This document shows positions 24,066-31,872 of a stretch of DNA of 64,000 nt, one piece after another (position 1 is the first letter of the stretch; each line of letters begins with the position of its first letter). Where the stretch lies: contig NZ_LT607753.1 in the NCBI RefSeq assembly GCF_900090295.1, positions 1,116,001-1,180,000 of the forward strand. The letters run 5' to 3'. The DNA comes from Micromonospora coxensis. Its GTDB lineage: Bacteria > Actinomycetota > Actinomycetes > Mycobacteriales > Micromonosporaceae. Under the pieces are notes generated by a model that was not told where the DNA came from, made no database searches, and was given only the letters and a program-made list of their open reading frames with translations. Position numbers and translations under genes: made by a program.

Positions 24066-25042
24066 CACCGCTCCCCGTCGGAGTAGTGCACCCAGAACCG
24101 TCCGGTGCTGAAGAAGACCGTGGTGATCAGCCCGATCGCGATCAGGAAGACCCAGGCCATCGCCGAGGCGTAGCCCATCTCCAGGTCGGTGAAGCCGGAG
24201 ATGTACAGCTTCAGCGTGTACATCAGGGTCGAGTCGACCGGGCCGCCGGTGCCGTTGCTGAGCACGAAGGCCGCGGTGAAGCCCTGGAATCCGTTGATCG
24301 TCTCCAGCACCAGGTTGAAGAAGATCACCGGGGAGAGCATCGGCAGGGTGACGTGCCAGAACTGCCGGAACCGGTTCGCCCCGTCGACCGAGGCGGCCTC
24401 GTACAACTCGGTGGGGACCTGCTTGAGCCCGGCCAGGAAGATCACCATCGGGGCGCCGAACTGCCAGATCGCCAGCAGCATCAGCGTCTCCAGGGCCCAG
24501 TCCGGGTCGTTGACCCAGGGCAGCCCCTCGATGCCGAAGATCGCCAGGAACGAGTTGAACGCGCCGTCGCGGTTGAACATGTTGACCCAGACGATGGCCA
24601 GCGCGACGCTGCCGCCGAGCAGCGACGGCAGGTAGAACAGGCTGCGGAACAGCCCCACCCCGCGCCAGGCCTTGTTGAGCAGCACCGCGACGCCGAGCGC
24701 GGCGGCGAGCTTGAGCGGTACGGCCACCAGCGCGAAGGTGAGGGTGACCTGGACGGCGTGCCAGTACGACGGGTCCTGGGTGAACATCCGCTCGTAGTTG
24801 GCCAGCCCCACCCACTCCACCTCGGACAGCGGGGTGAGGATGTCGTAGTTGGTGAAGCTGAGGTAGAGCGAGAGCAGCATGGGGATCGCCGTGACGCCCA
24901 TCAGTCCGATGAGCCAGGGCGAGAGGAATACGTAGCCCGCCAGACCTTCGCCGTGCCGGTCCCGGCCGGCCCCACGCCGGGTGGCGTGGGGCCGGGGGGA
25001 ACCGGTGCGGGTGGTCCGGCCGGGGGCCGTGGTGAGGGCCAC
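24065..25042 (-). CDS. Sugar ABC transporter permease (MalF-like, CUT1)
   Basis: The 325-residue product has a cytoplasmic basic N-terminus, then helices from about residue 34 (LAGYVFLSPWLIGLMGVTAIPML), and the EAA motif ELYEAASVDGANRFRQFWHV before LPMLSPVI. It forms the membrane channel together with the MalG-like partner and receives substrate from the binding protein encoded 30 bases upstream. The operon context predicts oligogalacturonides or another pectin-derived sugar acid oligomer as substrate, but the sequence cannot tell the sugar. Confidence 0.95.
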   Translation of the reverse strand: MALTTAPGRTTRTGSPRPHATRRGAGRDRHGEGLAGYVFLSPWLIGLMGVTAIPMLLSLYLSFTNYDILTPLSEVEWVGLANYERMFTQDPSYWHAVQVTLTFALVAVPLKLAAALGVAVLLNKAWRGVGLFRSLFYLPSLLGGSVALAIVWVNMFNRDGAFNSFLAIFGIEGLPWVNDPDWALETLMLLAIWQFGAPMVIFLAGLKQVPTELYEAASVDGANRFRQFWHVTLPMLSPVIFFNLVLETINGFQGFTAAFVLSNGTGGPVDSTLMYTLKLYISGFTDLEMGYASAMAWVFLIAIGLITTVFFSTGRFWVHYSDGER

Positions 25043-25072
25043 GGGGCCGGCTCCTTTCCGTCGACCGCGAGG

Positions 25073-26416
25073 TCAGGCGATGGCGGACTTGCAGGCCGCG
25101 ACGTACTGCGCCGCCGCCTCGGCCGGCGTGGCCCGGCCGTACTGGACGTTCTCGGCGGCCTTGACCAGCTCGGACTTGACCTTGCTGTGGCCCTTGATCG
25201 GCACCTGCGCCGCCTGGCCGAACTTCTGCGCCAGCTCCGTCTCGACCTGGATGGACTGCTTCATCGCCGGGTCGGTCGCCGTCTCGCTGACCTTGGCCCG
25301 CAGGTCGAGGTTGGAGGGCAGACCGCGGTCGGTGCCGAGCAGCGCGACCGCCTCCGGGTCGTTGGCCAGGAAGTTGATCACGTCGACCGCGACGTCCCGG
25401 TGCTTGCTGCCCTTGAACACCGACCAGTACATCGCGGCCCGGGCCCACTGCCCGCTCGGGTCACCCGGGTAGGCGACCACGCCCAGCTCGTCCTTGGTGT
25501 TCTTCTTCAGGTCGGGCATCTGGTTGACCCAGACCCAGCTCGTGGCGGCCTTGCCGGTGACCACGAGCTGCTTGGTGACGTCGCTGGCGTTGCCCTCGTG
25601 GATCACGTCCGGGGTCGGGGTGGCGCCCCGCTCGCGGGCCCCCTTCCACAGCTCGAACCACCTGGTCACGTCCGCCTCGTCGAAGCCGAGTTCCTTGCCC
25701 TTGTAAAGGTCCTTGCCCTGCTGGCGCAGCCACACCCAGAACGCCTTGTAGTCGGCGCTCGGGTCCTGGGTGCCGGGGACCTTGGTCTTCTTCGTCACCT
25801 GCTCGGCCCAGGCGATGTGCTCCTCCCAGCTCATGCCGGTGGTCGGCTCCGGGAGGCCGTTGCTGGTCAGCAGGGTCTTGTTGTAGACCAGGCCCTGGGT
25901 GTTCTCGCCGGAGGCCACCCCGGCGAGCTTGCCGTCGACGACGCCGTACTCCAGCAGGCTCTTGGGGAACTTCGACACGTCGAGCTTGCCGGAGTCCTTG
26001 TAGCTGTTGAGGTCCAGCACCGTGCTGCGCTCGGCGTACTCGGACAGGTAGTTGTCGTCGATCTGGAAGATGTCCGGCGGGTTGCCGCCGGCGGTGAGCG
26101 TGGCCAGCTTGTCGAAGTAGCCCTGGTTGGCCTGCCAGGTCTTCTCGAACGTCACGTTCGGGTGCTTCTTGGTGTAGAGGGCCAGGGCGTCCTCGGTGAG
26201 CTTGGCCCGGTTCTCGCCGCCCCACCAGAAGATGGAGAGCTTGACCGTGCCGTCGCCGGCCTCGGAGCTGTCGTCGCCGCAGGCCGCGGCGCCGAAGATC
26301 AGCGGCGCGGCCACCACGGCGGCGACCAGGCCACGCAGGAATCGACGGCGGGGTGCGAGGGTACGGTGAGTGGGTTCGGCCGGCGTGCCGGCGGTGGGGG
26401 ACGTTGCGGGGTGCAT
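25073..26416 (-). CDS. Extracellular sugar-binding lipoprotein of ABC transporter (CUT1)
   Basis: The 447-residue product has an RRRFLRG-containing n-region, a hydrophobic stretch and the lipobox AAAC with Cys46, so it is an exported, membrane-tethered solute-binding protein of the family-1 type. Further hallmarks are LSIFWWGGENRAKLTEDALALY-like sugar-binding start (WWGGE), NPPDIFQIDDNYLSEYA, GLVYNKTLL and GQWARAAMYWSV. The RRRFLRG could also be a Tat signal. It lies 19 bases after the LacI gene and 30 before the first permease, so regulator and transporter may share one transcript. Confidence 0.94.
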   Translation of the reverse strand: MHPATSPTAGTPAEPTHRTLAPRRRFLRGLVAAVVAAPLIFGAAACGDDSSEAGDGTVKLSIFWWGGENRAKLTEDALALYTKKHPNVTFEKTWQANQGYFDKLATLTAGGNPPDIFQIDDNYLSEYAERSTVLDLNSYKDSGKLDVSKFPKSLLEYGVVDGKLAGVASGENTQGLVYNKTLLTSNGLPEPTTGMSWEEHIAWAEQVTKKTKVPGTQDPSADYKAFWVWLRQQGKDLYKGKELGFDEADVTRWFELWKGARERGATPTPDVIHEGNASDVTKQLVVTGKAATSWVWVNQMPDLKKNTKDELGVVAYPGDPSGQWARAAMYWSVFKGSKHRDVAVDVINFLANDPEAVALLGTDRGLPSNLDLRAKVSETATDPAMKQSIQVETELAQKFGQAAQVPIKGHSKVKSELVKAAENVQYGRATPAEAAAQYVAACKSAIA

Positions 26417-26435
26417 CTGCGCTCACTCCTCGGCG

Positions 26436-27560
26436 TTAGGAGGCGACGACGCCACCGGTGGTCCTGGCCGGGCCGCCCGGGTCCGCAAGGCGATGCGGAC
26501 CCGGGCCCTCCGGGGTACCTCCGGGGCGGGTTCGACCGGTTTCCGGTACGGGTCCGGTCGAGTCGCGGATGACCAGTTCGGTCTGGAGCATTACCTGTGC
26601 GGTGGTGCGACGGTCGCCGACGGCCGCCGTCCGGCCCCCGCCACGCGGGCGGGGCTCGGAGTCGTGTTGCAGCAGCATGTCGACGGCCGTCCGGCCGGCG
26701 GCCGCGGTCGGTGTGGCCACCGTCGTCAACTTGGGGCGGGTGAGCCGGCTCAGCGCGATGTCGTCGACCCCGACGACGCTGACGTCCTGCGGCACCCGCA
26801 GGCCGAGCTGGTCGAGCCCTTCGATCAGCCCGATCGCCATCAGGTCGTTGTAGGCGAGCACGGCGGTGACGCCGCTGCGGCGCACCTGCTCGGCCTGCGC
26901 GCCGCCACCGGTCTCGGTGGGCGGGTTGGGGCCGAGCAGGGTCAGCTCGGCGCCGCCGGCGCGGGCGGCGGCCCCGGCCGCCCGCCGGATCTCGCGGTTG
27001 GTCCAGGACCCGCGCGGGCCGCCGAGCAGGGCGATCCGCCGGTGGCCGAGGCCGAGCAGGTGCTCGACCGCGGACCGGGCGCCCTGGCCGACGTCCATCA
27101 TCACGCAGGGCAGCCCGGCCACCTGGCGGTTTATCACCACCACCGGGACCTCTCTGCTGACCTGCTCGATGAGGCTGTTGCTCATCCGGGGGCTGCACAG
27201 CAGCACCCCGTCCACCTGCTTGGCCAGGGCGTGGACCAGCTCCTCCTCGGCCGCCGGGTCCTCGTTGGTGTCGGCCACGAAGACGTGGTAGTCGCGGTGC
27301 CGGGCCTGCCCCTCGGCCGCCTTGATCAGCGGCGGGAAGAACGGGTTGGCGATGTCGGCGATGATCAGGCCGATGTTGTGCGTACGGCCGGTGATCAGCG
27401 CCCGGGCGGCCCGGTTCGGCCGGTAGCCCAGTTCCTCGGCGCTGGCCAGCACCCGTACCCGGGTCTCGGGGTTGACCAGGTGCGGCGCCGAGAAGGTGCG
27501 GGACACCGTGGAGATGTGCACGCCGGAGGCCCGCGCGACGTCGCGGATGGTGGCTGGCAC
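26436..27560 (-). CDS. LacI family transcriptional regulator (pectin/uronate operons)
   Basis: The 374-residue product has the LacI HTH (IRDVARASGVHISTVSRTFS), the hinge YRPNRAARALITGRT, and an effector domain (IGLIIADIANPFFPPLI, VVVINRQVAGL, YNDLMAIGLIEGLDQLGL, VSVVGVDDI). The C-terminal 45 residues beyond the usual end are Pro/Gly/Arg-rich and probably disordered. It sits between the transporter operon (same strand, downstream) and the divergent uronate operon, with operators at 27617-27630 and 27768-27781. Autoregulation is likely because the first operator lies inside its own promoter. KDG or a uronate is the expected inducer, which is an inference. Confidence 0.92.
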   Translation of the reverse strand: MPATIRDVARASGVHISTVSRTFSAPHLVNPETRVRVLASAEELGYRPNRAARALITGRTHNIGLIIADIANPFFPPLIKAAEGQARHRDYHVFVADTNEDPAAEEELVHALAKQVDGVLLCSPRMSNSLIEQVSREVPVVVINRQVAGLPCVMMDVGQGARSAVEHLLGLGHRRIALLGGPRGSWTNREIRRAAGAAARAGGAELTLLGPNPPTETGGGAQAEQVRRSGVTAVLAYNDLMAIGLIEGLDQLGLRVPQDVSVVGVDDIALSRLTRPKLTTVATPTAAAGRTAVDMLLQHDSEPRPRGGGRTAAVGDRRTTAQVMLQTELVIRDSTGPVPETGRTRPGGTPEGPGPHRLADPGGPARTTGGVVAS

Positions 27561-27611
27561 GGGCGGGCCCCCTCGTCAGGTGTTGTGGCTGCGGTCACAT
27601 GGGTGCCGCCA

Positions 27612-27640
27612 ATTAATGCAAACGGTTGCTCCAGTGTCAA
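27612..27640 (-). promoter_or_regulatory. Promoter of the LacI/transporter operon with an operator in its spacer
   Basis: On the minus strand TTGACA (27640-27635) is followed by a 17-bp spacer and ATTAAT (27617-27612), a good sigma-70-like promoter 52 bases upstream of the LacI start. The operator-like sequence AGCAACCGTTTGCA (27630-27617) fills the spacer, so a bound repressor would exclude RNA polymerase. Confidence 0.65.
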
Positions 27641-27765
27641 CGGGCGATTGTTACGGCTCGATTGCGACCGCGCTCCCAGCCGACCATCAAGTCGGCACTA
27701 ATCGGGACGAATGCCACGGGATTGGCATCCATCGTTGACGCCGTCTTCATCGACATGGTTTCTTC

Positions 27766-27783
27766 GCTGCAAACCTTTGCAGC
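27766..27783. promoter_or_regulatory. LacI operator, perfect palindrome upstream of the uronate operon
   Basis: GCTGCAAACCTTTGCAGC is a perfect 8-bp inverted repeat around CC. It lies 20 bases before ATG 27804 of the Gfo/Idh gene. Its core TGCAAA matches the operator at 27617-27630 (TGCAAACGGTTGCT), centre-to-centre distance 151 bp, so one regulator could bind both and loop the DNA. TTGACG at 27735-27740 is a possible -35 element of the plus-strand promoter, placing the operator at its -10 or start region. Confidence 0.72.
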
Positions 27784-27803
27784 ACGAGCGGGAGGTCCAC
27801 CGC

Positions 27804-29132
27804 ATGTCACCACCACCCGGGCGGCGGCGCCGCCACGCCCTCGTCGGCACCGGGGCCCGGGCGGAGATGTTCGTCCGCGCCCTGGTCGGCGAGCACGCCG
27901 CGCACGCGGAGCTGGTCGCCTTCGCCGACGTCAACCAGGCACGGATGGACGCCCACAACCGGTGGCTGGTCGAGCTGGGTCACCCGGCGGTGCCGACGTA
28001 CCGGGCCGGGGACTTCGTCGCCATGCTCGAGAAGGAACGCGTCGACGTGGTCCTGGTGACCACCGTCGACTCCACCCACGACGAGTACATCGTCGCCGCG
28101 CTGCGCGCCGGCTGCGACGTGATCACCGAGAAGCCGATGACCGTCGACGCCCCGCGCTGCCGGCGCATCCTGGACGCCGTCGCCGAGACCGGACGGCAGG
28201 TCACCGTCGCCTTCAACTACCGCTACAACCCGCTGCACGAGCAGCTGCGCCGGCTGCTCGCCGACGGGGCGGTCGGCGAGATCGGGTCGGTGCACTTCGA
28301 GTGGCTGCTCGACGTCCGGCACGGCGCCGACTACTTCCGCCGCTGGCACCGCGACAAGGCGTCCTCCGGCGGGCTGATGGTGCACAAGGCCAGCCACCAC
28401 TTCGACCTGGTCAACTGGTGGCTCGACGCCGAGCCGGTCGAGGTGTACGCCGCCGGCCGGCTCTTCTTCTACGGCGACGAGGGCCGCCGGCACGGGTACG
28501 CCCGCGACTACGACCGGGCGCACGACGCCCCCGCCGCCGCCGACGACCCGTTCGCGCTGCGCCTGGCCGAGCACCCCCGGCTGCGCGAGCTGTACCTCGA
28601 CGCGGAGGCCGAGGACGGCTACCGGCGCGACCGCAACGTGTTCGCCCCCGGCGTCACCATCGAGGACGACATGGCGGTGCTGGCCCGCTACAGCAGCGGC
28701 GCGACGATGACCTACCACCTCACCGCGTACGCCCCCTGGGAGGGCTACCGGGTGATGGTCAACGGCAGCCGGGGCCGGCTGGAGCTGGAGGTCGTCGAGA
28801 GCGACTTCGTCAGCCCGGCGGCGGCCGGCGCGCTCAAGGGCGCGGCCCTGCACGGCGACGAGGCCGCCGCCGAGTCCGGCGGCGCCACCCTCACCCTGCG
28901 CCCGTTCTGGGAACCGCCCACCGTCATCCCGGTCGAGGGTCACACCCGGCAGGGCCACGGCGGGGCGGACGCCCGGATGACCCGGGTGCTCTTCGGCGGG
29001 GCGGCCGACCCGCTGCACCGGGCCGCCACCGCCCGCGACGGCGCGCTCGCCCTGCTGACCGGCCTGGCGGCCAACCGCTGCATGGAGACCGGTGACCCGG
29101 TCCGGGTCGCCGACCTGCTCCCCCTGCCCTGA
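27804..29132 (+). CDS. Gfo/Idh/MocA family oxidoreductase, first gene of the uronate operon
   Basis: The 442-residue product has RRHALVGTGARAEMFVRAL at the N-terminus, VDVVLVTTVDSTHDEYIV, and the family motif TEKPMTVD, with FNYRYNPLHEQLRRLL, then WHRDKASSGGLMVHKASHHFDLVNWWL (seen as KASSGG and HKASHHFD). It is longer than typical family members by an inserted segment about residues 220-275. Substrate could be an unsaturated or methylated uronate. ATG 27804 has GGGAGG seven bases upstream. It is separated by 17 bases from uxaC and so shares its transcript. Confidence 0.9.
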   Translation: MSPPPGRRRRHALVGTGARAEMFVRALVGEHAAHAELVAFADVNQARMDAHNRWLVELGHPAVPTYRAGDFVAMLEKERVDVVLVTTVDSTHDEYIVAALRAGCDVITEKPMTVDAPRCRRILDAVAETGRQVTVAFNYRYNPLHEQLRRLLADGAVGEIGSVHFEWLLDVRHGADYFRRWHRDKASSGGLMVHKASHHFDLVNWWLDAEPVEVYAAGRLFFYGDEGRRHGYARDYDRAHDAPAAADDPFALRLAEHPRLRELYLDAEAEDGYRRDRNVFAPGVTIEDDMAVLARYSSGATMTYHLTAYAPWEGYRVMVNGSRGRLELEVVESDFVSPAAAGALKGAALHGDEAAAESGGATLTLRPFWEPPTVIPVEGHTRQGHGGADARMTRVLFGGAADPLHRAATARDGALALLTGLAANRCMETGDPVRVADLLPLP

Positions 29133-29149
29133 CCCTGCGAGGAGTCCCC

Positions 29150-30571
29150 GTGCCAACCCCTGACCTGCTCCTCCCCGCGGACCCGGGCGTCCGCGGGCTC
29201 GCCCGGGAGCTGTACGCCCTGGCCGCGCCGCAGCCGATCATCTCGCCGCACGGGCACGTGGACCCGGCGATCCTCGCCGAGGACCGCCCGTTCCCCGACC
29301 CGGCCCGGCTGCTCATCGTGCCCGACCACTACCTCACCCGGATGCTGCTCAGCCAGGGCGTCCCCCCGGCGCGGCTCGGTGTGCCGACGGTGGACGGCAG
29401 CCCGGTGGAGCCCGACGGACGGACGATCTGGCGGCTCTTCGCCGCGCACTGGCACCTGTTCCGCGGCACTCCGTCCCGGCTCTGGCTGGAACGGACCTTC
29501 GCCGACGTGTTCGGGGTGACCACCCCGCTCTCCCCCGCCACCGCCGACGCCGTCTACGACGAGCTGGCCGCCCGGCTCGCCGAGCCGCAGTTCCGTCCCC
29601 GGGCGCTGTTCGAGCGGTTCGGCATCGAGGTGCTGGCCACCACCGAGTCGCCGCTGGACGACCTCGGCCCGCACGCCAAGCTCGCCGCGGACGGCTGGGG
29701 CGGGCCGGGTGGCCGGGTGGTCACCACCTTCCGTCCGGACAACGTGGTCGACATGGAGTTCGACGGCTGGCGGACCAACGTCGCCCGGCTCGGGGAGATC
29801 GCCGGCGAGGACACCGCCACGTACCCCGGCTACCTGGCCGCGCTGCGGGCCCGCCGGGCGGCGTTCGTGGCCGCCGGGGCGACCTCCTCCGACCACGGCC
29901 ACCCGACCGCCCGTACCCTGGCGCTCTCCCCCGGCGAGGCCGCCGCGCTGTACGACAAGGGGCTGCGCGGCGAGGCCGACGCGACCGACGCCGAGGCGTT
30001 CCGGGCGCACATGCTGCTGGAGTTCGCCCGGATGTCGCTGGACGACGGGCTGGTGCTGCAACTGCACCCCGGCGCGGCGCGCAACCACAACCGCTGGCTG
30101 TACGCCACCCACGGCCGCGACGTCGGCGGCGACGTGCCGCAGGCCACCGAGTACGTCAACGCCCTCGCCCCGCTGCTCGACGCCCACGGCAACGACCCCC
30201 GGCTGCGGGTGGTCGTCTACACCCTGGACGAGTACACGTTCAGTCGGGAGCTGGCCCCGCTCGCCGGCGGGTACGCCGCGCTCTACCTCGGCGCGCCCTG
30301 GTGGTTCCTGGACTCCCCGGAGGTGCTGCGGCGCTTCCGGGAGGCGGTCACCGAGTCGGCCGGCTTCTACAACACCGCCGGGTTCGTCGACGACACCCGC
30401 GCGTTCTGCTCCATCCCGGTACGCCACGACGTGGCCCGCCGCATCGACGCCGGCTTCCTCGCCCGGCTGGTCGCCGAGCACCGGCTGGCCGAGGACGAGG
30501 CCGCCGAGACCATCGTCGACCTCGCGTACCGGCTGCCCAAGAAGGTCTTCAAGTTCGGGGAGTCGTCATGA
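29150..30571 (+). CDS. uxaC: Uronate isomerase
   Basis: The 473-residue product matches UxaC across its length: IISPHGHVDPAILAEDRPF (metal-binding His pair), LLIVPDHYLTRML, SRLWLERTFADVFGV, VLATTESPLDDL, FRPDNVVDME, LQLHPGAARNHN, YLGAPWWFLDSPEVLRRFRE-like segments (APWWFLDSP) and FVDDTRAFCSIPVRHD. It converts galacturonate to tagaturonate and glucuronate to fructuronate. GTG 29150 stands behind GCGAGGAG. The next gene overlaps its stop (ATGA). Its product feeds the reductase encoded two genes downstream. Confidence 0.95.
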   Translation: MPTPDLLLPADPGVRGLARELYALAAPQPIISPHGHVDPAILAEDRPFPDPARLLIVPDHYLTRMLLSQGVPPARLGVPTVDGSPVEPDGRTIWRLFAAHWHLFRGTPSRLWLERTFADVFGVTTPLSPATADAVYDELAARLAEPQFRPRALFERFGIEVLATTESPLDDLGPHAKLAADGWGGPGGRVVTTFRPDNVVDMEFDGWRTNVARLGEIAGEDTATYPGYLAALRARRAAFVAAGATSSDHGHPTARTLALSPGEAAALYDKGLRGEADATDAEAFRAHMLLEFARMSLDDGLVLQLHPGAARNHNRWLYATHGRDVGGDVPQATEYVNALAPLLDAHGNDPRLRVVVYTLDEYTFSRELAPLAGGYAALYLGAPWWFLDSPEVLRRFREAVTESAGFYNTAGFVDDTRAFCSIPVRHDVARRIDAGFLARLVAEHRLAEDEAAETIVDLAYRLPKKVFKFGESS

Positions 30572-31872
30572 GTGTCAGGATCACCGACGTCGAGGTGCAC
30601 GACGTGCGCTTCCCCACCGCGGCGGCCGGCGACGGCTCCGACGCGATCAACCGGGGCGACTACTCGGCCACCTACGTCGAGCTGCGCACCGACGGCGGCC
30701 CGACCGGCGCCGGGTTCACCTTCACCAACGGCCGGGGCAACGAGATCACCTGTGCCGCCGTCCGCGCCCTGGCCCACCACGTGCGGGGGCGCACCGTCGC
30801 CGAGATCGAGGCCGACCCGGTGGCGTTCTGGCGCTCGCTCGTCGCCGACGTGCAGCTGCGCTGGCTGGGGCCGGAGAAGGGGGTCATCCACATGGCCACC
30901 GGCGCGCTGGTCAACGCGGTCTGGGACCTGCGCGCCAAGCTGGCCGGCAAGCCGATGTGGCGCTACCTGGCCGAGCTGCCCACCGACGAGCTGGTCGCCA
31001 ACGTCGACTTCCACCACATCACCGACGCGCTGACCCCGGACGAGGCCGCCGCCATCCTGGACAAGGGCCGTGACGGGCTCACCGACCGGCTCGCCGAGCT
31101 GGAGCGTGACGGGCTGCCGTCGTACACCACCTCGGTCGGCTGGCTGGGCTACCCGGACGACAAGGTCCGGGCGCTGACCCGCGAGGCGTACGCCCAGGGG
31201 TGGCGGGCGATGAAGATGAAGGTCGGCGGGCCGCCGGAGGACGACCTGCGCCGGGCCCGGATCATCCGGGCCGAGATCGGCCCGGACGCGCTGCTGATGA
31301 TGGACGCCAACCAGGTCTGGGACGTCGACGAGGCGATCGTCACCATGACCGCGCTGGCCGAGGTGGACCCGTACTGGATCGAGGAGCCGACGCACGCCGA
31401 CGACATCCTCGGTCACGCCCGGATCGCCCGGGCGGTGACCGAGCTGACCGGCGGCCGGTGCCGCGTCGCCACCGGCGAGGTCGCCGCCAACCGGGTGATC
31501 TTCAAGCAGCTGCTCCAGGCCGAGGCGATCGGCGTGATGCAGGTCGACGCCTGCCGGGTCGGCGGGGTCAACGAGGTCCTCGCCGAACTGCTGATGGCGG
31601 CGAAGTTCGGGGTGCCGGTCTGCCCGCACGCCGGCGGGGTGGGCCTCTGCGAGTACGTGCAGCACCTGACCGCGTTCGACTTCCTGCGGGTCGGCACCAG
31701 CCTCGACGGGCGGATGGTGGAGTACGTCGACCACCTGCACGAACACTTCGTCGACCCGGTCCGCACCCGTGGCGGCCGGTACGTGCTGCCGACCGCCCCC
31801 GGCTACAGCACCAGCATGAGGCCGGCGTCGATCGCCGAGTTCCGTTTCCCGGACGGCCCGGCGTGGCGGTGA
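30568..31872 (+). CDS. Enolase-superfamily sugar acid dehydratase, L-fuconate dehydratase-like
   Basis: The 434-residue product resembles L-fuconate dehydratase over its whole length: DVEVHDVRFPTAAAGDGSDA, GFTFTNGRGNE, LRWLGPEKGVIHMATGALVNAVWDL-type core (LGPEKGV), SVGWLGYPDDK, MKMKVGG (base Lys), MDANQVWD (metal Asp), WIEEPT (metal Glu), ATGE (metal Glu) and PHAGGVGLCE (base His). It would remove water from an aldonate to give a 2-keto-3-deoxy acid. Neighbouring uxaC, UxuB-like, kdgK and eda genes suggest altronate or mannonate as the real substrate, since no uxaA/uxuA gene is present. In place of the GEH I remember in the Xanthomonas enzyme it has GEV. Confidence 0.85.
   Translation: MSVRITDVEVHDVRFPTAAAGDGSDAINRGDYSATYVELRTDGGPTGAGFTFTNGRGNEITCAAVRALAHHVRGRTVAEIEADPVAFWRSLVADVQLRWLGPEKGVIHMATGALVNAVWDLRAKLAGKPMWRYLAELPTDELVANVDFHHITDALTPDEAAAILDKGRDGLTDRLAELERDGLPSYTTSVGWLGYPDDKVRALTREAYAQGWRAMKMKVGGPPEDDLRRARIIRAEIGPDALLMMDANQVWDVDEAIVTMTALAEVDPYWIEEPTHADDILGHARIARAVTELTGGRCRVATGEVAANRVIFKQLLQAEAIGVMQVDACRVGGVNEVLAELLMAAKFGVPVCPHAGGVGLCEYVQHLTAFDFLRVGTSLDGRMVEYVDHLHEHFVDPVRTRGGRYVLPTAPGYSTSMRPASIAEFRFPDGPAWR

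Noticed and set aside
30568..31872. A fucose-utilisation operon, because of the fuconate dehydratase-like gene.
   Set aside because: No fucose dehydrogenase, fuconolactonase or fucosidase is near; UxaC, KdgK, Eda and pectate lyase point to uronates.
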